From the NCBI GenBank assembly GCA_965263105.1, contig CBDHGL010000003.1, forward strand, positions 62,001 to 126,000: a DNA stretch of 64,000 nt, in the 5' to 3' direction. Below, in pieces: positions 25,077 to 33,729 of this stretch; the first letter of the stretch is position 1; each line of letters starts with the position of its first letter. Below the pieces are notes generated by a model. The model was not told where the DNA came from, ran no database searches, and saw only the letters and a list, made by a program, of their open reading frames with translations. Source of the DNA: JBCCTX01 sp965263105. GTDB lineage: Bacteria > Bacteroidota > Bacteroidia > J057. A program made the translations under genes and the position numbers.

Positions 25077-26264
25077 ATGGTTTACATCGTTGGCACTGTA
25101 GATACCAAAGGAGAAGAACTCGCCTTTTTGGCTACCTTATTCGAGGAGAAAGGAATTCCTTGTAAGGTTGTGGACGTTAGTACCCAACTTCACGAGTTTC
25201 CCCCTGATATTACACAACAAGAAATAGCTTCCTGCCATCCTGAAGGGGAATCCATACTGGAGTTAACAGATCGGGGGAAGGCCATTGGGCTCATGTCAGA
25301 TGCATTGAAAGCCTTTTTTAAAGGGAAGGATCCTAAAGGTATATTGGGGATTGGAGGATCTGGAGGAACTTCCCTCATCTGTGGGGCTTTACGTGATCTT
25401 CCGGCAGGGCTGCCCAAGGTCATGGTTTCTACCATCGCTTCGGGCAACACCCGACCCTATGTGGGGGCTTCAGATATTTTCATGTTATATTCAATCAGCG
25501 ACTTAGCTGGGCTTAACTCTATTTCCCGTAAGATTTTGACTAATGCCGCTAACGCCTTGATGGGGATGGTCAAAGGGGATACAAGTGTGGATGTCAAGGA
25601 CAAACCTCCTTTGGGAATGACCATGTTTGGGGTTACCACTCCTTGTGTACAACAGATCCGTAAAGAGCTAGAGAAGGATTACGATTGTATAGTATTCCAT
25701 GCCACAGGTATCGGCGGCCAATCCATGGAGAAGCTTATTGGTTCTGGAATGATGAAGCATGTCATCGACATCACCACTACAGAAATTTGTGATCATTTAT
25801 TCGATGGAATATTGAGTGCTGGGGAAAGTCGTATGGATGCGATCATTGAGGCGGGTATTCCCTACATTGGTTCTGTGGGAGCTCTGGACATGGTCAATTT
25901 TGGACCTTTAGAAACAGTTCCTGAAAAGTATAAGAATAGAAATCTCTACGTTCACAACCCACAAGTGACGCTCATGAGAACGACGGTTGAAGAGAATTGG
26001 AAAATGGGTCAATGGATTGCTGCTAAGCTCAATCTGATGCAAGGCCCTGTCCGCTTTTTTTTGCCAGAAAAAGGGGTATCTTTGATCGACGCGCCTGATA
26101 AACCCTTTTTCGACCCGGATGCTAATGCCGCTCTTTTTGAAACTATTTATAGCCAGGTGAACCAGACGGAAGAGCGCAAGGTGATACGGCTTCCTTATGC
26201 GATAAATGACCCAGAGTTTTCTCAGGCAGTTGTGTCCACCTTCCAAGCTTTGCATACACTTTAA
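25077..26264 (+). CDS. Tm-1-like ATP-binding domain protein (UPF0261)
   Basis: 395 residues, normal length. N-terminal 'VYIVGTVDTKGEELAFLATL' and 'GILGIGGSGGTSLICGALRD', then 'PKVMVSTIASGNTRPYVGAS' and 'VKDKPPLGMTMFGVTTPCVQ', and C-terminal 'DCIVFHATGIGGQSMEKLI' are all family marks. Plant Tm-1 binds a viral replication protein; the bacterial proteins are ATP-binding and of unsettled function, often beside TIM-barrel enzymes. The cupin gene 15 bases downstream is probably co-transcribed. Divergent from the sigma gene with about 210 bases between. Confidence 0.92.
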   Translation: MVYIVGTVDTKGEELAFLATLFEEKGIPCKVVDVSTQLHEFPPDITQQEIASCHPEGESILELTDRGKAIGLMSDALKAFFKGKDPKGILGIGGSGGTSLICGALRDLPAGLPKVMVSTIASGNTRPYVGASDIFMLYSISDLAGLNSISRKILTNAANALMGMVKGDTSVDVKDKPPLGMTMFGVTTPCVQQIRKELEKDYDCIVFHATGIGGQSMEKLIGSGMMKHVIDITTTEICDHLFDGILSAGESRMDAIIEAGIPYIGSVGALDMVNFGPLETVPEKYKNRNLYVHNPQVTLMRTTVEENWKMGQWIAAKLNLMQGPVRFFLPEKGVSLIDAPDKPFFDPDANAALFETIYSQVNQTEERKVIRLPYAINDPEFSQAVVSTFQALHTL

Positions 26265-26279
26265 ACAACTTAATCATTC

Positions 26280-26684
26280 ATGATTGGTAAATTTTTCACT
26301 TCCGGTAACTTGTTTTGGGATTCTTCAGAGAAAGGAAAGGCTATCCAGCATAGTAGCCCTTCCTTAACGGATTCGAGTCAGTTGCTGGTGATTGAAGTAG
26401 AAATATTGCCTGGAAAGTTTCACCCCTTCCATTTTCACCCTCGCCAGGAAGAAGTTATCTATGTGCTGGAAGGGTCCATCCAGCAATGGATAGAAGACAC
26501 GGCTGTCAACCTTACTCAGGGCGAATCTGCCTTTATCCCTGCCAAAGTGGTACACGCCACCTACAATACCTCTGACACCCCAGCTAAATATATCGCTATT
26601 TTTTCCCCCTGTATTGGCGAAAAAGGCTATGAAGCCAAAGTGGTTCATAATGAAAGTCCCTGGAAGGACCTTGGACCAGATTGA
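26280..26684 (+). CDS. Cupin domain protein
   Basis: 134 residues, a single cupin barrel. The first motif reads 'FHPFHFHPRQEEVIYVLEGS' (H, H, E ligands) and the second 'GESAFIPAKVVHATYNTSD' (H ligand), so a metal site is likely complete. Starts 15 bases after the Tm-1-like gene and is probably in its operon. Small single-domain cupins have very varied substrates; none can be assigned here. Confidence 0.88.
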   Translation: MIGKFFTSGNLFWDSSEKGKAIQHSSPSLTDSSQLLVIEVEILPGKFHPFHFHPRQEEVIYVLEGSIQQWIEDTAVNLTQGESAFIPAKVVHATYNTSDTPAKYIAIFSPCIGEKGYEAKVVHNESPWKDLGPD

Positions 26685-26904
26685 TAGCTAAGAAATGGGT
26701 TTGATAGCTGAATGGATAATCCATAGTCAACAGTTTGGGCTTTTTAACCAACAGGAAGGATAATCCTCATAGAAACCCTCATCTATCGCCTAGGGACTAA
26801 TTAGCTATTTCACCTCATAATTATCCTCAAAACTTCGTATATTTAAACAGTTGCCAGATGGTCCGATCTGATCTGTCAAAAGATAAAAAGGGAACGAACA
26901 ATTT

Positions 26905-27792
26905 ATGAAAAGGATACTACTGATTATTTTGGGCTTAGCCTTAGCCTATGGCGTCTATGCCTTCTTTTTTAAAGACAAGGGAGAAATTCATGTACTGGTA
27001 TTCTCCAAAACGGAGGGGTTTCGGCATGCTTCCATAGCCGATGGGAAAAAGGCCCTGATAGATATGGGCAAACAGAAAGGATTCACGGTTGATACCACGG
27101 AAGATGCCAGCATATTTACAGAAGAGGAATTGCAGAGATACAATGTCATCGTCTTCCTAAGTACTACAGGAGACATTTTGGACAATGCCCAACAACTCGA
27201 GATGAACAGATGGGTTCAAGCAGGCGGAGGCTTTGTGGGAATACACGCAGCCGCAGACACCGAATACGATTGGGACTGGTACAATAAACTTGTGGGCGCC
27301 TATTTCGAAAGCCACCCCAATGATCCCAATGTGAGGGAGGCAGAAATAGAGGTAGTGGCTTCTGAACATATGACCGTAAAGCATTTGGCTAAGCGTTGGA
27401 GACGCTCCGATGAGTGGTACAACTATAAATCTATCCAAGCTCATATCAATGTAGTCCTGAACCTGGATGAATCTACTTATGAGGGAGGGACCAATGGAGA
27501 GCAGCACCCCATTGCCTGGTATCATGAGTTTGACGGAGGCAGAACTTTTTATACAGGATTAGGCCATACCCCGGAAACTTTTTCCGATCCCCAATTTTTA
27601 GAACACCTCTGGGGCGGTATTCAATATGTAGGAGGAGAGGGTAAACCTGTAAATTATGACGTGGCCACAGTTGCACCGGAGGAAAATCGCTTCTCCAAGG
27701 TGGTATCCTCGCTGAGCGCCTTTACGAACCCATGGAATTGGAAATCCTACCCAACCGTGATATCTTATTTATTGAACGTCGAGGTACCTTAA
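26905..27792 (+). CDS. ThuA domain piece of a frameshifted ThuA / sugar-dehydrogenase gene
   Basis: 295 codons, of which about 272 are authentic. An N-terminal membrane segment or signal (4-20) precedes a ThuA-like domain closely resembling that of the gene at 1979 ('KTEGFRHASIADG', 'GGGFVGIHAAADTEYDWDWY', 'RTFYTGLGHTPETF'). After 'SKVVSSLSA' (about 27720) the frame departs from the family and runs to a chance stop; the family sequence resumes in another frame as 'LYEPMELEILPNRDILFIER'. One missing base near 27719-27722 explains this. See the next entry for the rest of the gene. Confidence 0.85.
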   Translation: MKRILLIILGLALAYGVYAFFFKDKGEIHVLVFSKTEGFRHASIADGKKALIDMGKQKGFTVDTTEDASIFTEEELQRYNVIVFLSTTGDILDNAQQLEMNRWVQAGGGFVGIHAAADTEYDWDWYNKLVGAYFESHPNDPNVREAEIEVVASEHMTVKHLAKRWRRSDEWYNYKSIQAHINVVLNLDESTYEGGTNGEQHPIAWYHEFDGGRTFYTGLGHTPETFSDPQFLEHLWGGIQYVGGEGKPVNYDVATVAPEENRFSKVVSSLSAFTNPWNWKSYPTVISYLLNVEVP

Positions 27793-30239
27793 AGGTATTC
27801 GATCCAGAAAATGACAGCCTAATATCGGTAGCAGAGTTTCCTGTACATACAGTTCACGAAGATGGACTATTGGGACTCGCCCTGGACCCAAACTATTCTG
27901 ATAACCACTGGATTTATCTCTTTTATTCTCCGGAAGGGGAAGAAGCCAAACAACACGTTTCTCGCTTTGTGTATCAAGACCGAAACCTGGATAAAGATTC
28001 TGAAAAGGTTCTACTAGAGATTCCTACTCAAAGAGAAGAATGTTGCCATTCTGCTGGTAGCCTGGAGTTTGGTCCCAATGGGAACTTATTCATCTCCACT
28101 GGCGACAATACCAATCCCCATGAATCCGATGGATATTCCCCTTCTGATGAACGGGAAGGCCGTAGTCCTTTCGACGCCCAGAAATCTTCCGCCAATACAC
28201 AGGACCTACGCGGGAAAGTCCTTCGGATTAAACCTCAAGATGACGGGACCTATTCCATCCCAGAAGGAAATCTCTTTTCCAAAGATGGAAAGGAAGGCCG
28301 TCCTGAAATATATGTGATGGGTTGTCGCAACCCATACCGTATCTCTATTGATAAGGCCACAGGTTACCTGTATTGGGGAGATGTGGGACCTGATGCTGGC
28401 GAGGACAGCACCCAAAGAGGTCCCGCTGGACACGATGAAGTCAATCAAGCTAAAAAGGCTGGCTTCTTTGGCTGGCCTTACTTTATCGGAGACAACAAGC
28501 CGTATTTTGAATACGATTTTGCCGCTCAGAAAACACTGGGAGAACATAATCCTCAAAAGCCTATCAATAATTCTCCCAATAATACCGGAGCCCAAGAACT
28601 ACCTCCAGCCCAAAAGGCCTTCATCTGGTATCCCTATGGAGAGTCTAAGGAGTTTCCCAATGTGGGCAATGGGGGAAGAAATGCAATGGCTGGGCCTATC
28701 TACCATTTTGAGAATTTTCCTGAGTCGGACAAGCAGTACCCGAAATACTATGATGGCAAATTGTTCACCTATGATTGGATTCGCGGTTGGCTAATGGCGG
28801 TGACCTTGGATGAGAACGGCGATTTTGTGCGCATGCAACGCTTTCTCCCGTCTATAAAGTTCAACAATCCTATTGATATTGTGATGGGGCCAGATGGGGA
28901 CATGTTTATGCTGGAATATGGTACCAACTGGTTCCAGCAAAATGACGATGCTCGCCTGGTACACCTGCAATATACAGCTGGAAATAGAGAACCCCTGGCA
29001 AAGTTTGTAGTGGACAAGCAATACGGTTCTTTACCTATGGAAGTGAGTTTTTCAGGGAAATCCTCAGTGGATTTTGATGGAGATGCCTTGACTTATGCCT
29101 GGGACTTTGGTGATGGCCAAACAGCAACAGGGGATTCTGTATCCCATATCTTTGATAAAGCGGGAGCATATACAGCTAAATTGACGGTAACGGATTCTGA
29201 GGGCCTTCAACACAGTACCCAAATGAAGGTGTATGCGGGAAATGCCAAACCCCAGATTACTTGGGAAATAGCGGGTAATAAAAGCTTCTTCTGGGAAAAC
29301 AGTGAGCTTGCCTATGAGGTGAAGGTTTCTGATGAAGAGGATGGAAGTCTAGGGGCTGGAATAGACCCTAGTTCGGTTGCCATAAGCATAGACTACTTAT
29401 CCAGAGGAAAGGACCGGAACTTGGTCGAAATAGGCCACGCGGCTAATGTAGAAGCAGCGAGAGTCTCCCTTGGTAAGCAACTGATTGAAGAATCCGACTG
29501 TAAAGCCTGTCATCAATTAGATATGCAATCTGTTGGCCCCACCTACCAAGCCATTGCAGAAAAATATGCCTCTGATGCGAAGGCGATTCCTTATCTGGCG
29601 AACAAAATCCTCAAGGGAGGGGGAGGCGTTTGGGGAGATATCGCCATGGCGGCCCATCCGCAATTAGTCGAAGATGAAGCCCAACAAATGGTGAAGTATA
29701 TCCTTTCACTGGCAGGTTCCCCTAAAGCCAATAAAGGGCTTCCCATGAAAGGTAGCTATGCCTTTGATCAACACAAGGCCGAAGAGTTTTCCGGTAGCTA
29801 TATCCTTACGGCTACCTATACAGACAAAGGAGGAAAAGAAATTGGTCCCCTGAGTAATACCTTACAGTTCCAACTGGGGCATCCTCGTATGGAAGCCTAC
29901 AAATACTTTTACAATGATAAGGCGATGAAGATGACCGTGGGGCCTGACATGACGGACCTCATTGAGGAAGAAATCACTCTCATGATCGGAACGGCGGGTT
30001 CTGTGGTGGGTTATAAAGGGATTGATCTCTCGGGTATTGGGTCGATTGATTTTGCCGTGGCAGCTATGAGCCTGTACTTTGGAGGGGGAACATTGGAAAT
30101 GCATATAGATGCACCAGATGGGCCTCTTATCGGACAGCTAGAGGTAGAAACCAGCCTGAGTCTTTCCATGGAGGGCGATCCTTCCCGGATGGAACTTGAG
30201 CCCACGGAGGGGATTCATGACCTGTACCTTGGTCTTTAA
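27732..30239 (+). CDS. Sugar dehydrogenase / PKD / cytochrome c piece of the frameshifted ThuA gene
   Basis: 835 codons from an internal Met that is probably not a real start. Contains a glucose/sorbosone dehydrogenase propeller (1-415; 'DGLLGLALDPNYSDNHW', 'HSAGSLEFGPNGNLFISTGD', 'YLYWGDVGPDAGEDS'), a PKD domain (about 420-505, 'LTYAWDFGDGQTATGD'), a cytochrome c domain (about 570-660, heme site 'CKACH', 'MAAHP' ligand) and a CBM6-like sandwich (about 680-835). The stop at 30237 comes early: shifting one base at 30230-30232 continues 'VFKAAEGSNKPVASVVWLEF' to a stop at 30312. So the ancestral protein was about 1130 residues and two single-base shifts break it. No type IX tail, unlike its paralogue. 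Confidence 0.85.
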   Translation: MELEILPNRDILFIERRGTLKVFDPENDSLISVAEFPVHTVHEDGLLGLALDPNYSDNHWIYLFYSPEGEEAKQHVSRFVYQDRNLDKDSEKVLLEIPTQREECCHSAGSLEFGPNGNLFISTGDNTNPHESDGYSPSDEREGRSPFDAQKSSANTQDLRGKVLRIKPQDDGTYSIPEGNLFSKDGKEGRPEIYVMGCRNPYRISIDKATGYLYWGDVGPDAGEDSTQRGPAGHDEVNQAKKAGFFGWPYFIGDNKPYFEYDFAAQKTLGEHNPQKPINNSPNNTGAQELPPAQKAFIWYPYGESKEFPNVGNGGRNAMAGPIYHFENFPESDKQYPKYYDGKLFTYDWIRGWLMAVTLDENGDFVRMQRFLPSIKFNNPIDIVMGPDGDMFMLEYGTNWFQQNDDARLVHLQYTAGNREPLAKFVVDKQYGSLPMEVSFSGKSSVDFDGDALTYAWDFGDGQTATGDSVSHIFDKAGAYTAKLTVTDSEGLQHSTQMKVYAGNAKPQITWEIAGNKSFFWENSELAYEVKVSDEEDGSLGAGIDPSSVAISIDYLSRGKDRNLVEIGHAANVEAARVSLGKQLIEESDCKACHQLDMQSVGPTYQAIAEKYASDAKAIPYLANKILKGGGGVWGDIAMAAHPQLVEDEAQQMVKYILSLAGSPKANKGLPMKGSYAFDQHKAEEFSGSYILTATYTDKGGKEIGPLSNTLQFQLGHPRMEAYKYFYNDKAMKMTVGPDMTDLIEEEITLMIGTAGSVVGYKGIDLSGIGSIDFAVAAMSLYFGGGTLEMHIDAPDGPLIGQLEVETSLSLSMEGDPSRMELEPTEGIHDLYLGL

Positions 30240-30370
30240 GGCGGCAGAGGGCTCAAATAAGCCCGTTGCTTCTGTAGTATGGCTGGAGTTTAAGCAGGCG
30301 GAGGGGAGTTGAAAGAAGAAATAGTTAATTGGATAAGGGAATTGAAAACTAGCTTTCTTTAACCCAATAC

Positions 30371-30778
30371 ATGAACAAAGCCTGCCCCGTCGTTCTACGA
30401 GATACCCCGAATGGAAAAGTGTTGCTTGCCTTTCGCCATCCCCTGGCGGGCACGCAGATAGTCAAGGGTAGCATTGAGAAAGGCGAATCCTTGGAGATGG
30501 CCTGTGAACGAGAGTTATTTGAAGAATCAGGCATCCGAGCTAAGGCAGGAAAATTTCTGGGAAAATGGGAGGCAAATTTCGAAGACCAAATTTGGGGCTT
30601 TTGCCAGATGTCAGTTTCTACAAACCTAGCGGAGGAATGGCTACACTATACCTTAGATGATGGAGGGCATGCTTTCGCCTTCTTTTGGCTGAACTTGGAT
30701 GCAGAACTGGACGACAGTTTTCATCCCTTGTTTAAAGGCGCTATTGGGTATATCCGAGGAAAGCTTGAATGGGAATAA
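30371..30778 (+). CDS. Nudix hydrolase
   Basis: 135 residues. A complete Nudix box G-x5-E-x7-REUxEExGU reads 'GSIEKGESLEMACERELFEE' followed by 'SGI' (about residues 36-58). The N-terminal 'MNKACPVVLRDTPNGKVLLA' matches the usual first strand. Nudix enzymes hydrolyse nucleoside diphosphates linked to another group; this short form resembles mRNA-decapping/dGTP-type or general NUDIX members but the substrate is not decidable. Overlaps slightly with an upstream start of the next gene and could be co-transcribed with it. Confidence 0.92.
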   Translation: MNKACPVVLRDTPNGKVLLAFRHPLAGTQIVKGSIEKGESLEMACERELFEESGIRAKAGKFLGKWEANFEDQIWGFCQMSVSTNLAEEWLHYTLDDGGHAFAFFWLNLDAELDDSFHPLFKGAIGYIRGKLEWE

Positions 30779-30804
30779 GGAAAATAAGAGGCAAATTTGC
30801 CCCC

Positions 30805-31917
30805 ATGAAAAATTCTATATTATGGCTTTATGGATTAATTATACTAACTATTTCCTGCCAGAGCCAGCCCCATTCAAATCTCCCATCTTCCGACCACCGA
30901 CTATTGACAACCGACCCCCCAAATCTCCCTGAAACAGACTCAGTATTACGGTTTAACTCCCGGATCAATACCATCTTTCAGGACAGTAAAGGGCATTACT
31001 GGTTTATATCTCAGGATGATGGAGTTTGTTACTACGATGAAAAAAAATTCACCTATTATACAGAAGAACAAGGGCTCAAACCCGTAAGGGCCATTCATGA
31101 AGCACCAAATGGAGACCTATGGTTTGGCATCGAAGAGGGAGTCAGCATCTTCAATGGGCAATCTTTTATAAGCCTTAGGCCAGAAAGGGAAAGTTTGCCC
31201 ATAAACATGAGTTTTGAATATTCCGAATGGAATTTTGAGGAGGAATGGGAAAAGCAACTAAATCACTTTTGGTTTAGTTCCTTCAACAAAAATGGAGTAT
31301 ATCGCTTTGATGGGGATAGGCTGATGCACTTTAGCCTACCTGTACCCAACGATTATCCTGAATTTGACGATTCGGGATATCATCCTCAATATGGGTATGA
31401 TATCTATGCTGTATACGGGATTTACCAAGATAAACGGAAGAACTTATGGTTGGGTACCGCAGGTTCAGGGCTATTCCGTTATAATGGAAAATCTATCACC
31501 TGTGTGAATCAAGAAGAAGCCAAAGGGGTCGTTCGGGCTATCTACCAGGATGATTCTAGGAAAATTTGGTTTGGCAACAATGCCAAGGGGGTTTTTCAGT
31601 ATGATGGTGGATCTTTTGCAAATTTTTCGAAGAAATGTGGAGTATTTGAGCAGGGCTTAGTAGGAGCTTTAGCTATAGCTGAGGACAATGAGGGAAATCT
31701 TTGGTTCGCCCAATACGATACAGGCCTGTGGCGATATTCGCCTTCTTTAGGGGTCGGGGACAAGGCATGGACCCAATATACATCTGCATCGGGGCTTGAA
31801 AGCAACTATATCAGTACACTTTACACAGATCGCCAAGGAAAACTCTGGGTGGGAACAGGGAAGGGGGCTGTTTTTAATTTCAATGGTGCGAGTTTCGACA
31901 AATTCGGCTACAAATGA
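30805..31917 (+). CDS. Lipoprotein with two-component-regulator-type beta-propeller repeats
   Basis: 370 residues from ATG 30805; a start at 30769 would put 12 charged residues before the signal. Signal 'MKNSILWLYGLIILTISC' with Cys 18. The body is a series of about six or seven 'Reg_prop' blades: 'NTIFQDSKGHYWFISQDDGV', 'AIHEAPNGDLWFGIEEGV', 'GIYQDKRKNLWLGTAGSGL', 'LYTDRQGKLWVGTGKGAV'. In hybrid two-component sensors of Bacteroidota these blades sense polysaccharides, but here no kinase part follows, so this is a stand-alone lipid-anchored propeller. Ligand unknown. Confidence 0.88.
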   Translation: MKNSILWLYGLIILTISCQSQPHSNLPSSDHRLLTTDPPNLPETDSVLRFNSRINTIFQDSKGHYWFISQDDGVCYYDEKKFTYYTEEQGLKPVRAIHEAPNGDLWFGIEEGVSIFNGQSFISLRPERESLPINMSFEYSEWNFEEEWEKQLNHFWFSSFNKNGVYRFDGDRLMHFSLPVPNDYPEFDDSGYHPQYGYDIYAVYGIYQDKRKNLWLGTAGSGLFRYNGKSITCVNQEEAKGVVRAIYQDDSRKIWFGNNAKGVFQYDGGSFANFSKKCGVFEQGLVGALAIAEDNEGNLWFAQYDTGLWRYSPSLGVGDKAWTQYTSASGLESNYISTLYTDRQGKLWVGTGKGAVFNFNGASFDKFGYK

Positions 31918-31998
31918 AAAGCAGAATTTATTTTAAAACAAAAATGTCATTTTTTGGCAATAATTTACAATTAGAATTTATTTGATGAAAAATATTAG

Positions 31999-32006
31999 TA
32001 CTTTTG
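31999..32006 (+). promoter_or_regulatory. Probable Bacteroidota -7 box before the cupin-like gene
   Basis: TACTTTTG fits the TAnnTTTG -7 consensus, 26 bases before ATG 32032. The nearest upstream TTTG (31981) is 14 bases away, shorter than the usual 19, so the -33 element is uncertain. Confidence 0.45.
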
Positions 32007-32031
32007 TAAGCCATTTCGTCGTTACAACATC

Positions 32032-32817
32032 ATGGATTTTTTGCCGAATAAGTCAGAAACCAAAAAAACACGCAGGGAATTTAGCAAAGACCTATTTTCT
32101 GGCATTGTTAGTTATGCCCTGATAGATTCTCTTCTTACTACCCGTGCTATAGCCCGGGAAGTTTCTCCCATTGTAGACCACTGGTCAGTGCAATTACACG
32201 AATATTGTCAAGACCTCGATAAGGAGTTTATCACGGTTTTAGAGTGGCAAGAAAAGGTGGAGGCCTTATTTCAAAAGATTCATATGAAAGAATTGATGGT
32301 TTTCATAGATTTTGAAAACCTACAGAGGCGTATGAATCTTCCTGTCGAAGGCGTGAGAAGCAAAAAGGTTGAATTTCCCCGTCTCAAAGGCTTGCCCCCC
32401 AAATCTATTTTTGGTAAACGTCTTTACGGGCTTAGGAAAAAATCCGCCATCAATCCCCACGGACACAGCCATATGGCCTCGGCTCATTTAATTTTGAGCG
32501 GGGAAATGCATGTGCGTAACTATGACAAAGTGGTTGCTGAGGAAGAATACATGATTATAAAACCCACGCTGGATAGAAATATGGGTGCAGGTGAGTTTTC
32601 CTCTATCTCAGATATGCGTGATAATGTCCACTGGTTCATTGCCAAGACAGATAACTGCTTTACCTTTGATGTAAGCATGCTGAACGTAGACGGGAGATTT
32701 GGTATCCATCACTTGGATATGTACCAATTGCGGAAATTTCCGGACGACTTACTAAAAGTGCCCATTATTGATTTGGCCGAGGCTACAGCCAAATATGGGA
32801 AAGTTGCCCAACATTAG
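32032..32817 (+). CDS. Cupin-like protein with a twin-arginine-like N-terminus
   Basis: 261 residues. The N-terminus 'ETKKTRREFSKDLFSGIVSY' has RR followed by a weakly hydrophobic stretch, similar to a Tat signal. The central 'NPHGHSHMASAHLILSGEMH' followed by 'VRNYDKV' is a cupin-type metal motif (H-x-H ... E ... H), and 'WFIAKTDNCFTFDVSML' supplies the later strands. I know no named family for it. Its stop overlaps the stop of the convergent DUF4846 gene by three bases. Confidence 0.65.
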   Translation: MDFLPNKSETKKTRREFSKDLFSGIVSYALIDSLLTTRAIAREVSPIVDHWSVQLHEYCQDLDKEFITVLEWQEKVEALFQKIHMKELMVFIDFENLQRRMNLPVEGVRSKKVEFPRLKGLPPKSIFGKRLYGLRKKSAINPHGHSHMASAHLILSGEMHVRNYDKVVAEEEYMIIKPTLDRNMGAGEFSSISDMRDNVHWFIAKTDNCFTFDVSMLNVDGRFGIHHLDMYQLRKFPDDLLKVPIIDLAEATAKYGKVAQH

Positions 32818-33704
32818 AATTCTTTTAAATCCTGAGGCTTAAAACTCCATTCTGGGGTATTTAGTCTATCGCCTATTTCCTTGAGGGAATACCAGGGGCT
32901 GAAGGAACTATTCTCTAAGTTTTTTAAAATGTGAATTTCCTGTGCAGGCATGTAACTCTGTGCAAGTAAAAAAGCTTTGTCCCCATTTTCAGGGTTTATA
33001 GCGATATCCACAATTAATACAGCATGACCGGGAGAGCCTCCTTGGATGAAGACATCCCCTATTTCCATAGAGTTAAGGGCTTTTTCCTTTAATTCTTTAT
33101 CCAAGGATAGGGTCCCTGCATAGGAGAATACCATGCGTAGGTAGCGCCGGAATGAAGTATAAGACGAATTAGCCTTAGTAGAGGGGGCCCATTTGACATG
33201 ATTACCTTGAACCGAGATTGAATTTCCCGCTTTCCAGGTAGGGTAATCCGCTAAAAACCCATTAACGAAGTGAAACTGTATGGCTTGGTATTTCTTTTTC
33301 TCATAGTTGTATTCAGCCCAGAGACGCATAATGGCATCTGCACATTGTTGTAGGTCCCTTGACCCCGTATCTATATTAAGCACTGCTGCATGTACCCTTT
33401 GGTTGATTTTTAATTCCCCATTATACAGGTGTACAGGGTGCCCAGGAGGATGTAGGGGGAAATGTCTTAGGTAGTAAGCAAAAGAATTTGAATCGAGCTT
33501 TATTCTTTGATATCCTTCGGGGGGGGTGAATCGAGTAGCGGGGGTATTTTGAGAGTCAATGGGAATTACAGTACCTGTATCTAGCATTGTCCCTCTCTCC
33601 CCAGGAGTAAGGGAATTGTTTGTTGATTCTTCCTCATGGGCAGGAAGGTGCTGGCATTGGATATACAGGGGTAATACTACCCATAGAAGGTAGAAGGGTT
33701 TCAT
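32814..33704 (-). CDS. DUF4846 domain lipoprotein
   Basis: 296 residues. N-terminal 'MKPFYLLWVVLPLYIQC' is a lipoprotein-like signal with Cys 17. The DUF4846 core follows: 'FAYYLRHFPLHPPGHPVHLY', 'NGELKINQRVHAAVLNIDTG', 'LQQCADAIMRLWAEYNYEKK', 'IQFHFVNGFLADYP' and the late 'GDVFIQGGSPGHAVLIVDIA'. The Gly-His-Ala-Val part and the preceding Cys resemble an NlpC/P60-like papain fold, which is inference. Function unknown; probably envelope-associated. Next gene upstream is 25 bases away on the same strand. Confidence 0.88.
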   Translation of the reverse strand: MKPFYLLWVVLPLYIQCQHLPAHEEESTNNSLTPGERGTMLDTGTVIPIDSQNTPATRFTPPEGYQRIKLDSNSFAYYLRHFPLHPPGHPVHLYNGELKINQRVHAAVLNIDTGSRDLQQCADAIMRLWAEYNYEKKKYQAIQFHFVNGFLADYPTWKAGNSISVQGNHVKWAPSTKANSSYTSFRRYLRMVFSYAGTLSLDKELKEKALNSMEIGDVFIQGGSPGHAVLIVDIAINPENGDKAFLLAQSYMPAQEIHILKNLENSSFSPWYSLKEIGDRLNTPEWSFKPQDLKEF

Positions 33705-33729
33705 GGAGGAAATTAATAATTATTTCTGG

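Noticed and set aside
27700..27740. Programmed -1 frameshifting between the ThuA and dehydrogenase parts
   Set aside because: No slippery heptamer of the usual type, no obvious downstream pseudoknot, and a second shift exists near the 3' end, so mutation or error is simpler.
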